A DNA stretch of 64,000 nt from Nymphaea colorata (GCF_008831285.2 NC_045145.1:1550001-1614000); one strand, 5' to 3'. Shown: positions 24,701 through 36,906, numbered from the stretch's first letter. Notes: generated from the letters alone by a model not told the origin. Translations and numbers: made by a program.

Positions 24701-25900
24701 CAATCTGATTAGAGGAAAGGTCAAGTTCCAACAAGGTGGTTGTCAGGTTTCCAACAGAGGCCGGAAGAATGCCATTCAAATGGTTTTGTGACATAACAAC
24801 TTTCTCTAGTAGTCGACAGTTGGTGAAGGATGTGAGAATGGAGAGCTCATGGTTGCCAGGGACATTGGTCAACATATTTCCCCAAAGGGAAAGGTATGTC
24901 AGCTGTGACAGACTACCTAGTTCTAATGGTATCGGACCACTAAATTTATTGCTTTCGGCAGTAAGAAGTTGAAGTCTTGTAGCATTAGAAAGAGAAGCTG
25001 GGTGAGGGCCATCAAAATTGTTTATACCCATATAGAGCCTTTGGAGATTGGGCAGGAAGCAGTCAGCATCTTTAGGGAGATGCCTTGTTAGTTGATTGAT
25101 CGCGAAACTCAAATTCTGAAGAGCGGATAGGTTAAACAAACTCTCAGGCAATGTACCAGTGAGATTGTTCATTTCCACAGTAAAGAATGTCAACTGGGTT
25201 TTGATTCCCAACTCGGAAGGAATGTTCCCTTGCATGTGATTTTTATCAATATTAAGGAACTCCAGCTTTGAGAGGTTGGCAAAATTGACTGGAATGGTGC
25301 CCTTGAGCCTGTTACCATAAAGATTTAGGATCTTGAATTCCAGCAAACTGCCTAGGAACTCCGGAATTAGAATTGGTTATCTCGTGCTGACAGTATTTGG
25401 AGACCTTGACAATGGCTCAGTGTTTGTGGGATCAACCCCTCAAAATTGTTTTTTCTTATAGAAAGATTTTCTAACAGAGGAAGACAACTAAAATCAACGA
25501 GAAGGTGACCATGGAAACTGTCGTCTGAGAGATCAAGAACCTTTAAGAAGGATAGATTGCTGCTGTATGGAGAGAGAGTACCTTCAAGTGTCTTTCCAGA
25601 GAGCTTCAGAGCAACTACCCTTTGTGAACCACGACTGCATGAAACTCCATTCCAGTCGCAGAAAGAGATGTTGGAATTCCAATTCGATAACACATTATAA
25701 AGGACTTTAGTGACAAGGGATTTGAAAGACAACAATGCGAATTGATCAGTCACGTTGCTTGGAGAAACAATGGATGAGGGCACCTCCCCTTGGCCGACAA
25801 CCACAATGAAGCTGAAGGAGGAGAATCACAAAAGAAAGACAAGCGGCTGAGGTGACTGACCGGTGGTTGCCATGCCTGTCCAATTTGTTATGCAGAACAT
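21723..25900 (-). pseudogene. LRR-XII receptor kinase copy 1 (pseudogene)
   Basis: Minus-strand relative of EFR/FLS2/Xa21-type pattern-recognition receptors. Order: signal peptide from ATG at 25900, LRR N-cap with CDWNGVSC, 24-residue plant LRRs (25800-24080), transmembrane ALLVIVWTL, kinase with GSGSFGSV loop, catalytic loop VHFDLKP (non-RD), intact SDFGIAK. The single intron (22060-23212) lies after GYIAP, and exon 2 starts in EFGMAGK at 22059. Lesions seen: TGA in the signal peptide (25826-25828), frameshift with small deletion near 25365, one-base loss near 24635, frame loss near 24082, TAG directly after GSGSFGSV (about 23684), donor GT replaced by TT, invariant Asp of the YSYG segment changed to Asn, CAA to TAA after FSLR, and a deletion near the end. 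Nonfunctional as assembled. Stop of the ancestral frame at 21723-21725. Confidence 0.9.
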
Positions 25901-26400
25901 GGATGAGCAGGAGTTCAAGGTCTTCAAGTTATGTGTAGATTCTCTTCTAGAAAATTTATCCTTCAATTTATGTATAGATTCATATTTCCAAGTAGAGGGG
26001 CATGGCTGATGATTGGATCAATGAGACTCTTTCTTTTCCTTTACCACTTTCAACTCTATTCAATCCCAAATCAAAGTGGTCAATTGAACTTCTTTTTTCC
26101 CCAGATTTCCCGAACTGGTTTCAACCATAGTCGCATATATGTTGTCTGCCTTTTAAATGGCGAGGTTTTTCTATCATATAATAAGGTTAGCATGGAGAAT
26201 ACAGGAAAAATGTGGTAAATTTTAAAAAATTGAGTAAAACTTAAAAGTAAGGGAAAATAAGAAAAATGGTAGGCAATTTAAAAAAATAAGTAGATGAAGA
26301 AAAATTAGAAGTTGGAAATGAGCAGTTTAGCAATAAAAAAGTATGAAAACATGTCTAAAATGAAAAAAAGGGAAAAAACGCAAAAAAAAAAAACTGGAAA
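25901..26400 (-). promoter_or_regulatory. Duplicated 5' flank of receptor kinase copy 1
   Basis: About 300 bases upstream of the start are shared with the flanks of copies 2 (41661-41940) and 3 (47003-47330). Shared landmarks are a GGGGCATGGCTGATGATT-like word, a TTTACCACTTTCAACTCTATTC word, and a TTTTTTCCC stretch. Conservation reflects gene duplication including the promoter. I cannot point to a specific element with confidence. The sequence beyond about 26220 is A-rich and unremarkable. Confidence 0.5.
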
Positions 26401-26853
26401 AGGGCGTTTCTTTGGTGTGGCATTTTTTTTCCAAAAAATTACTTGAATCGGCTGGTTCGTTCAAATTTATGCTAAATCAATTGGATGTAGTCCATCTGTT
26501 TTTAAAAAAAGTTATTGGTTTTTATTATCTTATATAGGTTGTTTATTTATTTTTCAAAACAATATAATTTTCATATTTTGTGCCGATTCACAACCAAATC
26601 ATTTAAATCACCAGATCAACCAGCACATGAAAGTTGCTTAGTAACTTTATCCACTCATTTCAGAAGCTGAATTTTCAAAGGTCGCAATCAGACGGACCAC
26701 AATGGCCAGTTCTTAGTTTCTAAGGAGTCCAAACTTTTTTATATTCGGGTTGGATATGATTTATTTGGGTTAATTCAAATCGAGACCCAATCCATAAAGG
26801 CACACGTTCTGACAGGGTCATAGTTAATTGCGCTAATGTCCCACTTGTATATA

Positions 26854-26885
<32 letters not shown>

Positions 26886-28248
26886 GTGAGAGAGAGAGAG
26901 AGAGAATAAAAACCTTTATTTAGATTGGATTTGAAGTGTCAAAGGTGAAAAAGGGAAACACAATCACCAATGGTCCACTAGCTAAGCCATTGCATCCCCA
27001 AGCAAATAAATTCAAGAACTGAAAATAAATCCAAGTAAAAATCCTCATCATACATTTGGATCTGAGATAAGCCTTAGGTGTGAACCTGACCAATTTCGTT
27101 ACTGGAACCACTGTATATTGCTCTTCAGTTCGGAATGGCTGGTCACTATCATCGACCTTTTGAGCAAAGGAGAACCAAGTCTACCTTAATTAGTAAAACC
27201 GGTTTTTGAAGCGAGTCGACAATGCTGCCAGTTTGGTAAACTGGCCAATCCAATAATCTAAACGATTTAGATACAAATCAGCAAAAAGACAACATTTAAA
27301 AATTCAAATTTTCTTTCAGAAAATGAACTGAAGAATATAAAAATTGATTAGACAACATTTAAAAATTGAATGCCCATTGATTCAAATAAGGATAGGGAAT
27401 ATAAGATCACATTCTTCAACCATTAATTTCCTATCCGATTTTTTAATCAATGGGCATCCAATACAGATAGCCATCTTAGTCAGATTGCGATGTTGTGAAA
27501 ATCAGCTTTTGAAACGAGTGGAAACTTCCATGTTGTCGGCCGATCGGTGATTTAAATGACTTCTTTGTGAATCAGCATAAAATATGAAAAATTATATTCT
27601 TTTTGAAAAATAAATAAACAGTATAAAAAAATAATTAAAAACAATTTTTTAAAAAAAAAACAGGCGGACTGGATCAAATTGACTTAGCGAATATTTGAAG
27701 CAACTATGCCATTTGTGTTATCGTGGCTCCCCATGTTGGTTGTGAGAGATGACAACCAACCCTAAAACTTATCTTTAAAAAAAGAACAGTGATAAAACGT
27801 GAATAATAAGTCCTCTGAACAAAATGGCAAAAAGATCATCTTTTTTGAAAAGAATCCCCAAACAAAAAACTTGGTTTTCCTGCCTTTTTCATATTTTTCA
27901 ATTTTTTTTAGAAAGTTACTTTTTTTTATTTGCATTTTTTGTTTTCTTATTTTTCATGCTCAGTATTACAAGGTAGCTGTTTAAAAAGCAAAAATAATAT
28001 TCGTGATTATGGTAGAAACCAAGCTTTGGATATATAAAAAAAAAGCTCAATTGACATCTTTGGTTTGGGATTGAATAGAGTGGAATAGTGGTAAAGGGAA
28101 ATAAGGTACGGGTTGCACAAAGAAAAAGTGTATGCATGTAATCAGCCATGCCCCTGAACATGGAAATGTGAAGCAAACACTTTCCAAAGCAGTAAACCTT
28201 CAACTCCTGTTCGTGCAGGTACCGGACAGGCAGGACTATCACTAGTTG

Positions 28249-28250
<2 letters not shown>
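26401..28250. other. Intergenic, partly duplicated upstream of copy 3
   Basis: AT-rich, no gene recognised. A TA/GA compound microsatellite lies at about 26845-26907. The stretch 27400-27690 matches 48890-49310 (shared CCATTAATTTCCTATCC-type and TTGTCGGCCGATC words), with about 130 bases missing here. The segment 27040-27095 matches 48125-48185 in the opposite orientation. Confidence 0.5.
28020..28210 (+). repeat. Inverted copy of receptor-kinase 5' flank
   Basis: Read on the reverse strand, this segment repeats the words of the receptor kinase 5' flanks (GGGGCATGGCTGATTAC, TTTACCACTATTCCACTC, TTGGTTTGGGATT in complement). It ends near GGACAGGCAGG, similar to the sequence around the start codons. 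No kinase coding sequence follows, only a long TA run. It is a promoter remnant of an oppositely oriented copy. Confidence 0.6.

Positions 28251-28310
<60 letters not shown>
28251..28310. repeat. TA microsatellite, ~30 repeats
   Basis: Uninterrupted TA dinucleotide run of about 60 bases. It forms the boundary of the inverted flank remnant. Confidence 0.98.
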
Positions 28311-28313
<3 letters not shown>

Positions 28314-29548
28314 AACCTTCAACCAAGTTGTTAGTTATGCATAACCTCGTTCAGAAATTATTTCTCGGTTGTTCTTCCTGACCCGGACCAAGAAACAAAC
28401 AGTCAACAGTCAATGGCAGAATCACCACCAAATTTCTCAAAACAGAAGTGAAAGAAATGCTGTGTGTCAATTGATTGTGTTACCTTGTTAGTCAAAAGCA
28501 GAATTTATGTTGCATGAACAGCTTGCTAGGGATTAGGTCCCCTGCGTTTGTTAAGCAAAATCAATCTGTGCAAAGGAGAAAGATTAGCAGATTAATGCTG
28601 ATATTCATGGTGATGTTTGCCTTGAATTGACTCAACCCTTCAAAAGCACACGAAAGGAAACAAACCAAAACATGCAGATACATGTTAGCAGTTAAACTGC
28701 ACAAAAAGAGAGCTTAATTTCTAAGTAAGACCGAAGGAGCCAAAAAGCATATTATTTGACATTCATTTCCTTGGCAACTTATAGCATAACCAGTACTCAA
28801 ATATTTAATTCACAAGAAAAATATGATCAACATTACTTGCACAAGCATATCAGTGCACTGTATATGTTGGAATGTGTGTGTCAGAGGTGGAGCCAGAAAT
28901 TTTTTGGTAGCAAGCACTGAACTATAATTTTGAAATTTTAACAGAGACTGGAATAAAAATTTTTTATATACGTTAAACTAAGATTTATGAAATTTACATA
29001 TCAATGTTTTCATTTTTTAAATTTGACTGTGGGGGGCCAAGGCCTCTACCGGCGCCCTTGCCTCAGTCCCTGCCTGGTGTGTGTGTTGTATCTGTGGGTA
29101 TATCTAAAGTACTATTAGCCAGTCCTAGATGGGGGGTTATACACACCCAAGCCAAAACCAATGGATGGAATGGATGGAATTTCAAGAATACAATATGTTG
29201 TCACAAAAGTCCATCTCCACAAACAAACAGGAGACTAAGTTTACATTTTGTTTTTAGAAACAAACTCTCCCTCCATCTTTCTCTCTCTCTCTCTCTCACT
29301 TTCTTAACACACCAAGAAAATCGAATCAGAAGAAAAGAAGGACATGGAAAGAACACACAAAGATTTTACGTGGTTTTGAGACAATGTTTTCTTAGGTCCA
29401 TGGCCACCACACAAAGCAGTTTTCACTATCAGAAAAAAATTACAAAGTACAAGCTAAAACGACATCCTCTTAAACATGATATTAGAGCAAAACCCACCAA
29501 ATAAAAAATTATATAAATACCCTTACAAAAATTAGGGAAGGCTATCAA
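28311..29548. other. Segmental duplicate of 49360-50150 plus unannotated sequence
   Basis: 28311-29130 matches 49360-50150 at high similarity. Shared words include CAGAATCACCACCAAATTTC, AAGCAGAATTTATGTTGC and CATATCAATGTTT. Neither copy has a recognisable product; short open frames differ between them, which argues against coding. A CT-rich run lies near 29278-29300. Confidence 0.6.
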
Positions 29549-31076
29549 ATATGGATCAGACTCCACACTCCAACAGCAGTCACTGAAGCCATTATGTTTT
29601 TAAAAATTTTTGAAGGGGCCAAAGTGATCCATTCTGAGGTCAGTTGGATGAAGGGAACATATTTTAGGAGAATGATCTCATTATATGCTTTTGAGGGAAG
29701 AAGCCACCTAAAAGTTTAAACATTCAGCACGAGTGCTGTCAAACTTAAAACTAAGAAGTGAATCATTGACAGTTGCTCATGCTGTGAGCACTCTCAATAC
29801 ACAGGCACCTCACACCACTACAGCACACACTTGATCCACTTGTAGGGCTATATAAGGGCCGAGTCAAAATTGAACTCATTCAGCTTGGCTCGAGCTCGAG
29901 TTAGCTATACAAGGGCAGCATGAACTCCATCCGTTAGACCAAGCCACAGCTCGAGCATGACTCTTTTAAGCTCGTTTACCAACTCCCCATTTGACCTGAT
30001 TTCTTTTTTTGTTTCTAGTTTGAAAGTTTGCAAAAGAATTCCTAGATAAATGGTTTACTCAAGTTCAATCAAATCAATTTTATAAAACTCGAACTTCACT
30101 TGTTTATAATCGCGAGTTTTGAGTTAAACTTGAGCTTAACAGAGCAAATTCGAGTCCAGCTTGAGTTGACTCTGATTTGAATTGAACGTCCAAGCCAACT
30201 GTTCCAAAAACATTTGGATGAAGAAAATAAATTTACTAATCAACTAAAAAATCAGATAGGATTTGAAATTAAGAAATGACGTCCGATTAGATTTAGATTC
30301 ATATATGCATAAATATCCGAACGGATTCAGATTTAGTCATATAAAAATATTCAATCGAATTGAGATTTAGATTCAAATATACAAAAATATCCGATCAGAA
30401 TCAGATGGGACTTATATTTCAATAAAAATTCTGTATTCAATGCTCTTACAGTTTGTAAATCAGCCAGATTCAGTTCAAAATATGGATTCAGATTCAAATT
30501 CACATATGAATATAAAAATCGGATTCGCATTGGATTCTGATTGTGGCATCTGGTTTCAGATTCATATTAGGATGAAAAAAATGGATTTAGACCAGATTCA
30601 AATTATGAAATCTGATTTTTAATTCAGTTTTGGAAGAGGAAAGAAAACAGATTCAGATTGTGGAATCTGATTGGGATTCAAATTTGGATATAACGTTTTT
30701 TTTAAAATCATATCCAAACTTGAATCTGAGTATATAAGTATCCATACTGTCAAGAATGTATTTTATTTGAATCGGATCCATGGTCATTTGTATCCAAAGT
30801 CGAATCGTATTCTAATATTTTGCACTTTTATTTTTGTATTTAGGTCCATCGATTTTCAAGAAAACCATGGTCAGTCATTCTCTTGAGTCCTCCCAACTCC
30901 TCCAAGAGTGTCGGTGATGACTGTTCACGATGTTCTTAATGAGAAGGTTGCCGAATAACTTCAGCTTCTCCAAGAGTATCAGGATGCTGGAGCTTGTGGA
31001 CATTGAGAAATGGTTCCATATTTGGGTGGTGGCCTTTTGGATACGATTAATTACTTAAAACTAAAGCCTATAAACT
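29549..31076. repeat. 1.52-kb tandem duplication, copy A
   Basis: Starts at TATGGATCAGACTCCACACT and repeats almost base for base from 31077. It contains an AGCTCGAGC-rich part (about 29880-30180) and a degenerate part rich in GATTCAGATT and ATCCGA words (about 30240-30800), and ends around ATTACTTAAAACTAAA. No coding feature is recognised; its origin could be a non-autonomous element. Confidence 0.85.
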
Positions 31077-32590
31077 ATGGATCAGACTCAACACTCAGAA
31101 CAGCAGTCACTGAAGCCATTATGTTTTTAAAAATTTTTGAAGGGGCCAAAGTGATCCATTCTGAGGTCAGTTGGATGAAGGGATCATCTTTTAGGAGAAT
31201 GATCTCATTATATCCTTTTGAGGGAGGATGCCACCTAAAAGTTTAAACATTCAGCACTTGTGCTGTCAAACTTGAAACTAAGAAGTGAATCATTGACAGT
31301 TGCTCATGCTGTGAGCACTCTCAATACACGGGCACCTCACACCACTACAGCACACACTTGATCCACTATATAAGGGCCGAATCAAAATCGAACTCATTCA
31401 GTTTGGCTCAAGCTCGAGTTAGCTATACAATGGCAGCTCGAACTCCATCCGATAGACCAAGCCACAGCTCGAGCATGACTCTTTTAAGCTCGTTTACCAA
31501 CTCCCCATTTGACCTGATTTCTTTTTTTGGTTTTTAGTTTCAAAATTTTCAAAAGAATTCCTAGATAAATGGTTTACTCAAGTTCAATCAAATCAATTTT
31601 ATAAAACTTGAACTTCACTTGTTTATAATCGCGAGTTTTGAGTTAAGCTTGAGCTTAACAGAGCAAATTCGAGTCCAGCTTGAGTTGACTCTGATTTGAA
31701 TTGAATGTCCAAGCCAAGTGTTCCCAAAACATTTGGATGAAGAAAAGAAATTTACTAATCAAATAAAAAATCAGATAGGATTTGAAATTAAGAAATGACG
31801 TCCGATTAGATTTAGATTCATATATGCATAAATATCCGAACGGATTTAGATTTAGTCATATAAAAATATTCAATCGAATTCAGATTTAGATTCAAATATG
31901 CAAAAATATCTGATCAGATCCAGATGGGATTTATATTCAAATAAAAACTCTGTATTCAATGCTCTTACAGTTTGTAAATCAGCCAGATTCGGTTCAAAAT
32001 ATGGATTCAGATTCAAATTCAAATATGAATATAAAAATCGAATTCGGATTGAATTCTGATTGTGACATCTGATTTCAGATTCATATTAGGATGAAAAAAA
32101 TGGATTTAGCTCAGATTCAAGTTATGAAATCTGATTTTGGATTTAGTTTTGGACGAGGAAAGAAAACAGATTCAGATTGTGGAATCAGATTTGGGATTCA
32201 AATTTGGATATAACTTCTTTTTTAAATTCGTATCCAAGCTCGAATCTGAGTATATAAGTAGCCATACTGTCAAGAATGTATTTTATTTGAATCGGATCCC
32301 TGGTCATTCGTATCCAAAGTCGAATCGTATTCTAATATTTTGCACTTTTATTTTTGTATTTAGGTCCATCGATTTTTAAGAAAACCATGGTCAGTCGTTC
32401 TCTTGAGTCCTCCCAACTCCTCCAAGAGTGTCGGTGATGACTGTTCACGATGTTCTTAATGAGAAGGTTGCCGAATAACTTCAGCTTCTCCAAGAGTATC
32501 AGCATGCTGGAGCTTGTGGACATTGAGAAATGGTTCCATATTTTGGTGGTGGCCTTTTGGATATGATTAATTACTTAAAACTAAATCTGA
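31077..32590. repeat. 1.52-kb tandem duplication, copy B
   Basis: Second copy of 29549-31076 with scattered substitutions and small indels; the offset is 1528 at the left end and 1520 at the right. Open frames found in one copy are shifted or broken in the other, so they are not taken as genes. Confidence 0.85.
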
Positions 32591-32690
32591 TCTGAATCTG
32601 TCTCTGATCTGATACTTATATATATCAGAATCTGAATCGGAAACCAGTCGGATGTTATTTCTTAAACCCGAAGACAATCCATTTCTTAGT
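32561..32690. repeat. 130-bp repeat, left copy
   Basis: Begins GGATATGATTAATTACTT and continues through a GATCTGAATCTG-rich stretch to CATTTCTTAGTCAG. It recurs at 33306-33440. The two copies bracket the kinase exon scrap at 32860-33062. Confidence 0.8.
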
Positions 32691-32859
32691 CAGATTTGGG
32701 TTGTGGCCTTCTGGTTATGCGATAGAAGTTATTCTTAGCAGATTCAAAAGCAGGAGAGGATGACTTGAGATATTCAACTTACAGTCGACTGTGACCCTCA
32801 TCTTTGATCTTCACTGTGCAACCATGCCCAAGAGATGGGGATGGCACTCGTTAGGCTCA

Positions 32860-33062
32860 GGGGTATTATTTTAAGCCTGGCGACTACCTCCTTCATGTCC
32901 ATTCTTACAATTGATGACTCCCATGAACATTACAGCCCTATCTCCATGATCATAACCAACAGCTCATTCCAAGCAGTCAGTTTTTCAGTTGCAGTACCAT
33001 TGCTTTCCTGGAGAAGATGGCCATCAATGACATCTGAGATTGGTACGGGAAGTGCTTCGGCC
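32860..33062 (-). pseudogene. Scrap of receptor kinase exon 2
   Basis: Reverse strand encodes AEALPVPISDVIDGHLL, then an ESN-EKL helix, a LLVMIMEIGL stretch and RMDMKEVVARLK. This is the C-terminal lobe ending of the LRR-XII kinase family seen in the neighbouring copies. A TAA interrupts it right after MEIGL, where the sisters have PCS. Nothing N-terminal of the AEAFP-like start survives here; upstream sequence is different. It is the remains of a fourth family member. Confidence 0.8.
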
Positions 33063-33305
33063 CCCAGTGCCTTTCTTTCTTTTTCTGTCTAAAGCAATGT
33101 TCTTGGGATGTTAATGGATTGGATTTAAATTGGGTATACTCTTCACCATGACCGTTTCTTTAGGTATTCACATACTGGTATTCGAACTCAGATTTTAATA
33201 GAATGGAGAGATATCATCTCTGAATCTGAATTCAAGATCTGGTTTCACAATCCGAATCCGAATTTTGAACTGTATCTAGAAGATTTTCAAAACTGTAAGA
33301 GCATT

Positions 33306-33440
33306 GGATATGATTAATTACTTAAAACTAAATCTGATCTGAATCTGTATCCGATCTGATACTTATATATATCGTAATCTGAATCTGAATCCAGTCAAAT
33401 GTTGTTTCTTAAGTGCGAAGACGATTCATTTCTTAGTCAG
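33306..33440. repeat. 130-bp repeat, right copy
   Basis: Repeats 32561-32690 with about ten differences: same TACTTAAAACTAAATCTGAT opening and the same TCATTTCTTAGTCAG end. Confidence 0.8.
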
Positions 33441-33607
33441 AGATTAATTTCTTTCCCATATCCGTTTTTTTTTTTTTTTGGAACGGTTCAATTGGGCATG
33501 TGGTCAAGATGGAAAATGACATTTAAAGTCTATCCATCTTACCAAGTAAATGACTGGGCAGTTCCAATTCTTTTGTTTACGTTACATGGAAAGGCATGAT
33601 ATCTAGA

Positions 33608-33613
<6 letters not shown>

Positions 33614-33641
<28 letters not shown>
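33614..33641. repeat. AG microsatellite
   Basis: Pure AG dinucleotide run of 28 bases. Confidence 0.95.
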
Positions 33642-35229
33642 ACATATAATTAAGTGACAAATTGTCAATGATTTTGCAATAATTGTCAAAAACAATAAAG
33701 GAATACAGAAAACGTATAAGAGAAAGGGAGGAAGGGGGTGGTGGGACTCAAAAGAGTAGTTCGAGTTGTGTGCACTGGCCAGTGCATGCAACAATCATAT
33801 GCGAAAAGAAAAACAAAAAGGGGACATCTTTGAAATTACAGAAAACGAACTGTCTTTTTCAGCTTTTTCACTTTTTTCAATTTTTTTTTGTCTGTAAAAC
33901 AAATTTCTTTTTTCTATTTAAACAGGAACATATTCATTAACCATGCTGACACACAAAATGTTGGTGCAATGTGTTATTACTTACAAGTATGAACTTGTGT
34001 TCATTAACCAACTTCATGAACGCCTTTTGTAGGTTCTATGTCAAAGTTTCTCCGGTATCTCAGCCTGACCCAAATTTCCTAACTAAAATACGAAAAATAA
34101 CGCCCACTCAGGAACCACTGTCCTATAAAACACTATTCTAATAGAGCTCACTTGTGACTTACCCCAGCGCATACTACAACGCCTTTAATTCTTCTAGGGC
34201 TGTGCATCAGGTTGGGTGGGATTGGTCTGATGCTCAATAAAATCGGGCTCTATGCATTCATGAAGGTCTTCTTATCAGTTATTGGGCAGAGTCAGACCAT
34301 CATGCTTCTGTCCGTCATGTAGCCGGTTCGATGTCAACTTTTATTTAAACTAAAAAGTTTCCTTTTCTAATATCTTCAAAACCTCCGGCGACACATCACT
34401 ACTTTTTAAGAGATGTTTGGGGATGCACCAAAGAGCTTTTAAAAATAATCAACGTAATAAGGAAGCCAAATGTTGGCGTTATGGTGAAACAGATTTTAGA
34501 GAGAGAAAGAACAAAAAAAAATTAAAAGTGGAGAGGTGGGGTTTAAATGTGTATATTGAACAGAATTAGGCCTCCTATACCCGACTCAGAGTCTGGCCAA
34601 CCTAGCCTAGCCTAGCTCAGCCCAGCAAGTTTTTTTTATCGGGTTGGGGAATCTTTCACCCCAGCACATACCATCGTGAGGCATGCAGTCTCATTTTTTC
34701 TTTCTCTTCCCTTCATCATCTCCGCATGGCCATGTAAGTGAGCTCTTTAAATTTCTTATTTAGAGTTAACAGCCATGAGCAACATGAACCAAGTCTTGTT
34801 TATTTGTTCAACTCAAATAGGCATGATATGTTTTTTTTTTTAAAAAAAATATTTCTATTTTTCACCTTCCATTGAATGTATGCCTTCGTTATGTCTCTAC
34901 ACATAGAAAATGTGCATGTTTCGCCAGTTGATTTTTCTATTGATAGATGGATGAACGATGAGGATGAGAGCCTTTGGTTAGATTTTTTTTCTTTTCTATT
35001 GATTTTTGAGGTTGGGAATAGTCCAAATCAGGGAAGAAACAATTAGTTTACATCCTTCAAATCCTCATTCCCTTGAGAAAATACCTATTGATCATCCTAT
35101 TTGTAGTCTTAAAGCAGTGATCCACCTTTAAAAGAGTGTCATCCTAACGGGATTGAAGCACAAGTTCCTCCCCTGCTTACATAAAAATATTGAAGTTGAA
35201 AATTTTCAAAACTATCTCATAAATTTAAA
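33642..35229. other. Intergenic, no gene recognised
   Basis: AT-rich sequence with short open frames of low complexity. A stretch at about 34195-34340 and 34560-34640 has the sound of a non-autonomous transposon (GGGCTGTGCATCAGG opening, CCTAGCCTAGCCTAG run) but I could not delimit ends or inverted repeats. Confidence 0.4.
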
Positions 35230-35800
35230 TTTCTATATAAGAAAAAAAGGGCTTCAAATATCTCGTTGTTAAATCATTTTTTCTTCACTCTTCCTCATTT
35301 TTTCATTTTTTTCTCTTGGAATCTTTATATCTTTCTAATTATTCCCTTAAAATCTATCTTCACAAATTTTCCTTTCTCTATTTCTTTTCTCTCCCTTAAA
35401 AATCTTTACATCTCTCTCTCTCTCTCTAATTTTTTCTTAAAATCTTTTGCTATTCTACTAGTTTTTTCTCTCTTTATTTATTTCCTTTCTTTTCAAAATC
35501 TTTATATCTCTATCCCTCTCGCACACATTGTTCTCTTAAAAATATTTATCTCTCTCTCTCTCTCACACACACACACATTTTTCTCTTAAAATCTCTTGCT
35601 CTTCTACTAGTTTTTCAATTAAAATCTCTTTCTCTTCTACCAGTTTTTCGCTTTATTTCTTCCCACTCACTTACAAATTTTTATTTCTCTCTCTCTTAAT
35701 TTTCTATTAAAATCTCTTGCTCTTTTACTAGTGTTTCTCTATCTATATTTTCTCTCTCTTAAAAATCTTTATCTCACTCTCTCTAAGTGTCTTGATAAAA
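35230..35800 (+). repeat. Pyrimidine-rich degenerate minisatellite
   Basis: More than 500 bases strongly biased to C and T on this strand. The word TTAAAATCTCTTGCTCTTCT with ACTAG recurs at about 35436, 35584 and 35706 (spacings 148 and 122), between runs of CTCTCT and CACACA. The open frame across 35266-35589 (Phe/Ser/Leu repeats) is a composition artefact. Confidence 0.8.
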
Positions 35801-36906
35801 GTTTATGAAATACTTTCCTTTAAAAAGAATTTCCTTCCTTCGCTTTATAAAGTTTTAACTTCTTTACCAAATACCACACCAGTTGAAGATAATGCTTAGG
35901 TGAATATGAAATGCATGAAGAATGAACATGGCCTTAAGATTAGTTACCCATGGTAAAGGTGTCAGGAATGGCCAAGCCTCAAAATGATGGTCTAGTTCTT
36001 TTTCATTTTTCTACTTAGGTTTTTTAATACACTCCAAAAACAAAACCCAAACAAATTTTGTGATGCAAACAACCTTATTTGCACAGAAGGCAATATCAAG
36101 CCACAATAATTTTGGGACACATATTGCAATGCTGCAACAATACTTCAATATAAAGTAGTATCCTTCAACTTTGAACTGTGACTGGCAAATAATTTATGAA
36201 CATGGCCATCGGCAAGTTCATGGGTTTGGTTTCATGCATTTTTGTATGCTTGAAAAGATTAAAGATATTACATTCTTTGAGACAACACCAAGCATCCTTT
36301 TAACAATGGTGGATTCACTTCCTAGGAAGTAGAAGAAGATTTTCCAAATTCTACTTTTGCTGTAGGGGGAGGGGTGTTCTATTTAACTAACAGCGTCATT
36401 TTGATCTTTTTGACCATTTTTAGTACATAACACATGGTCCTTTGTTAGAGGGCCATCACATATAGCATGCTCTAATAACACATGATGCTCACAGCATATA
36501 ATTCTCATCCTCCTCATTCAAGGGCTCTTCTTTTGATAAAATTGAATTCAGTCCAAAACTTAATGGAATTGTGCATTTTTGTTCATCCTTCTTGTTGTGC
36601 ATTTTTTTGATAGGTTTCACTGGACACAATAGCATTGATTGTTCATTCACTATTGAGGTGTCCTTACTTAAAATAAGGCACAAGCTGCAATAATGGACAA
36701 AGTTCAAAGCCTCTTTCACGTAACTTGCACTGGAAATGTGTGAGTTGTTCTACAAGATTAGTCACCCAAATGCCTTAGGAGGGGAACACACAAGCATATT
36801 AAGCATGTCTTTATTAAATCCTATATGCATCTGTAATTGAGAAATGCAAGTGAGAGCTCTCAATGAAAGCAATCAAACTACATTTGTATCTATGGATATA
36901 TTTGAA
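35801..36906. other. Intergenic and 3' flank of receptor kinase copy 2
   Basis: No gene recognised up to about 36640. From about 36650 the sequence is the 3' flank of copy 2, shared with 21460-21700 and 41940-42190 (GTCCTTACTTA, ACAAGCTGCAATAAT and CAAGTGAGAGCTCTCAA words). Confidence 0.55.

Noticed and set aside
27916-28326. Minus-strand open frame with a long Tyr-Ile repeat
   Set aside because: It is produced by the TA microsatellite and the inverted promoter remnant.
32835-33092. Plus-strand open frame of 85 codons
   Set aside because: It is the antisense shadow of the kinase exon-2 scrap. Similar plus-strand frames at 42188-42499 and 39963-40490 are shadows too.
34195-34640. hAT-like MITE
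   Set aside because: The opening wording is suggestive, but no terminal inverted repeats or 8-base target duplication could be found by eye.
35266-35589. Open frame rich in Phe, Leu and Ser as a membrane protein
   Set aside because: It is a translation of a CT-rich minisatellite and has no start context or homologue.
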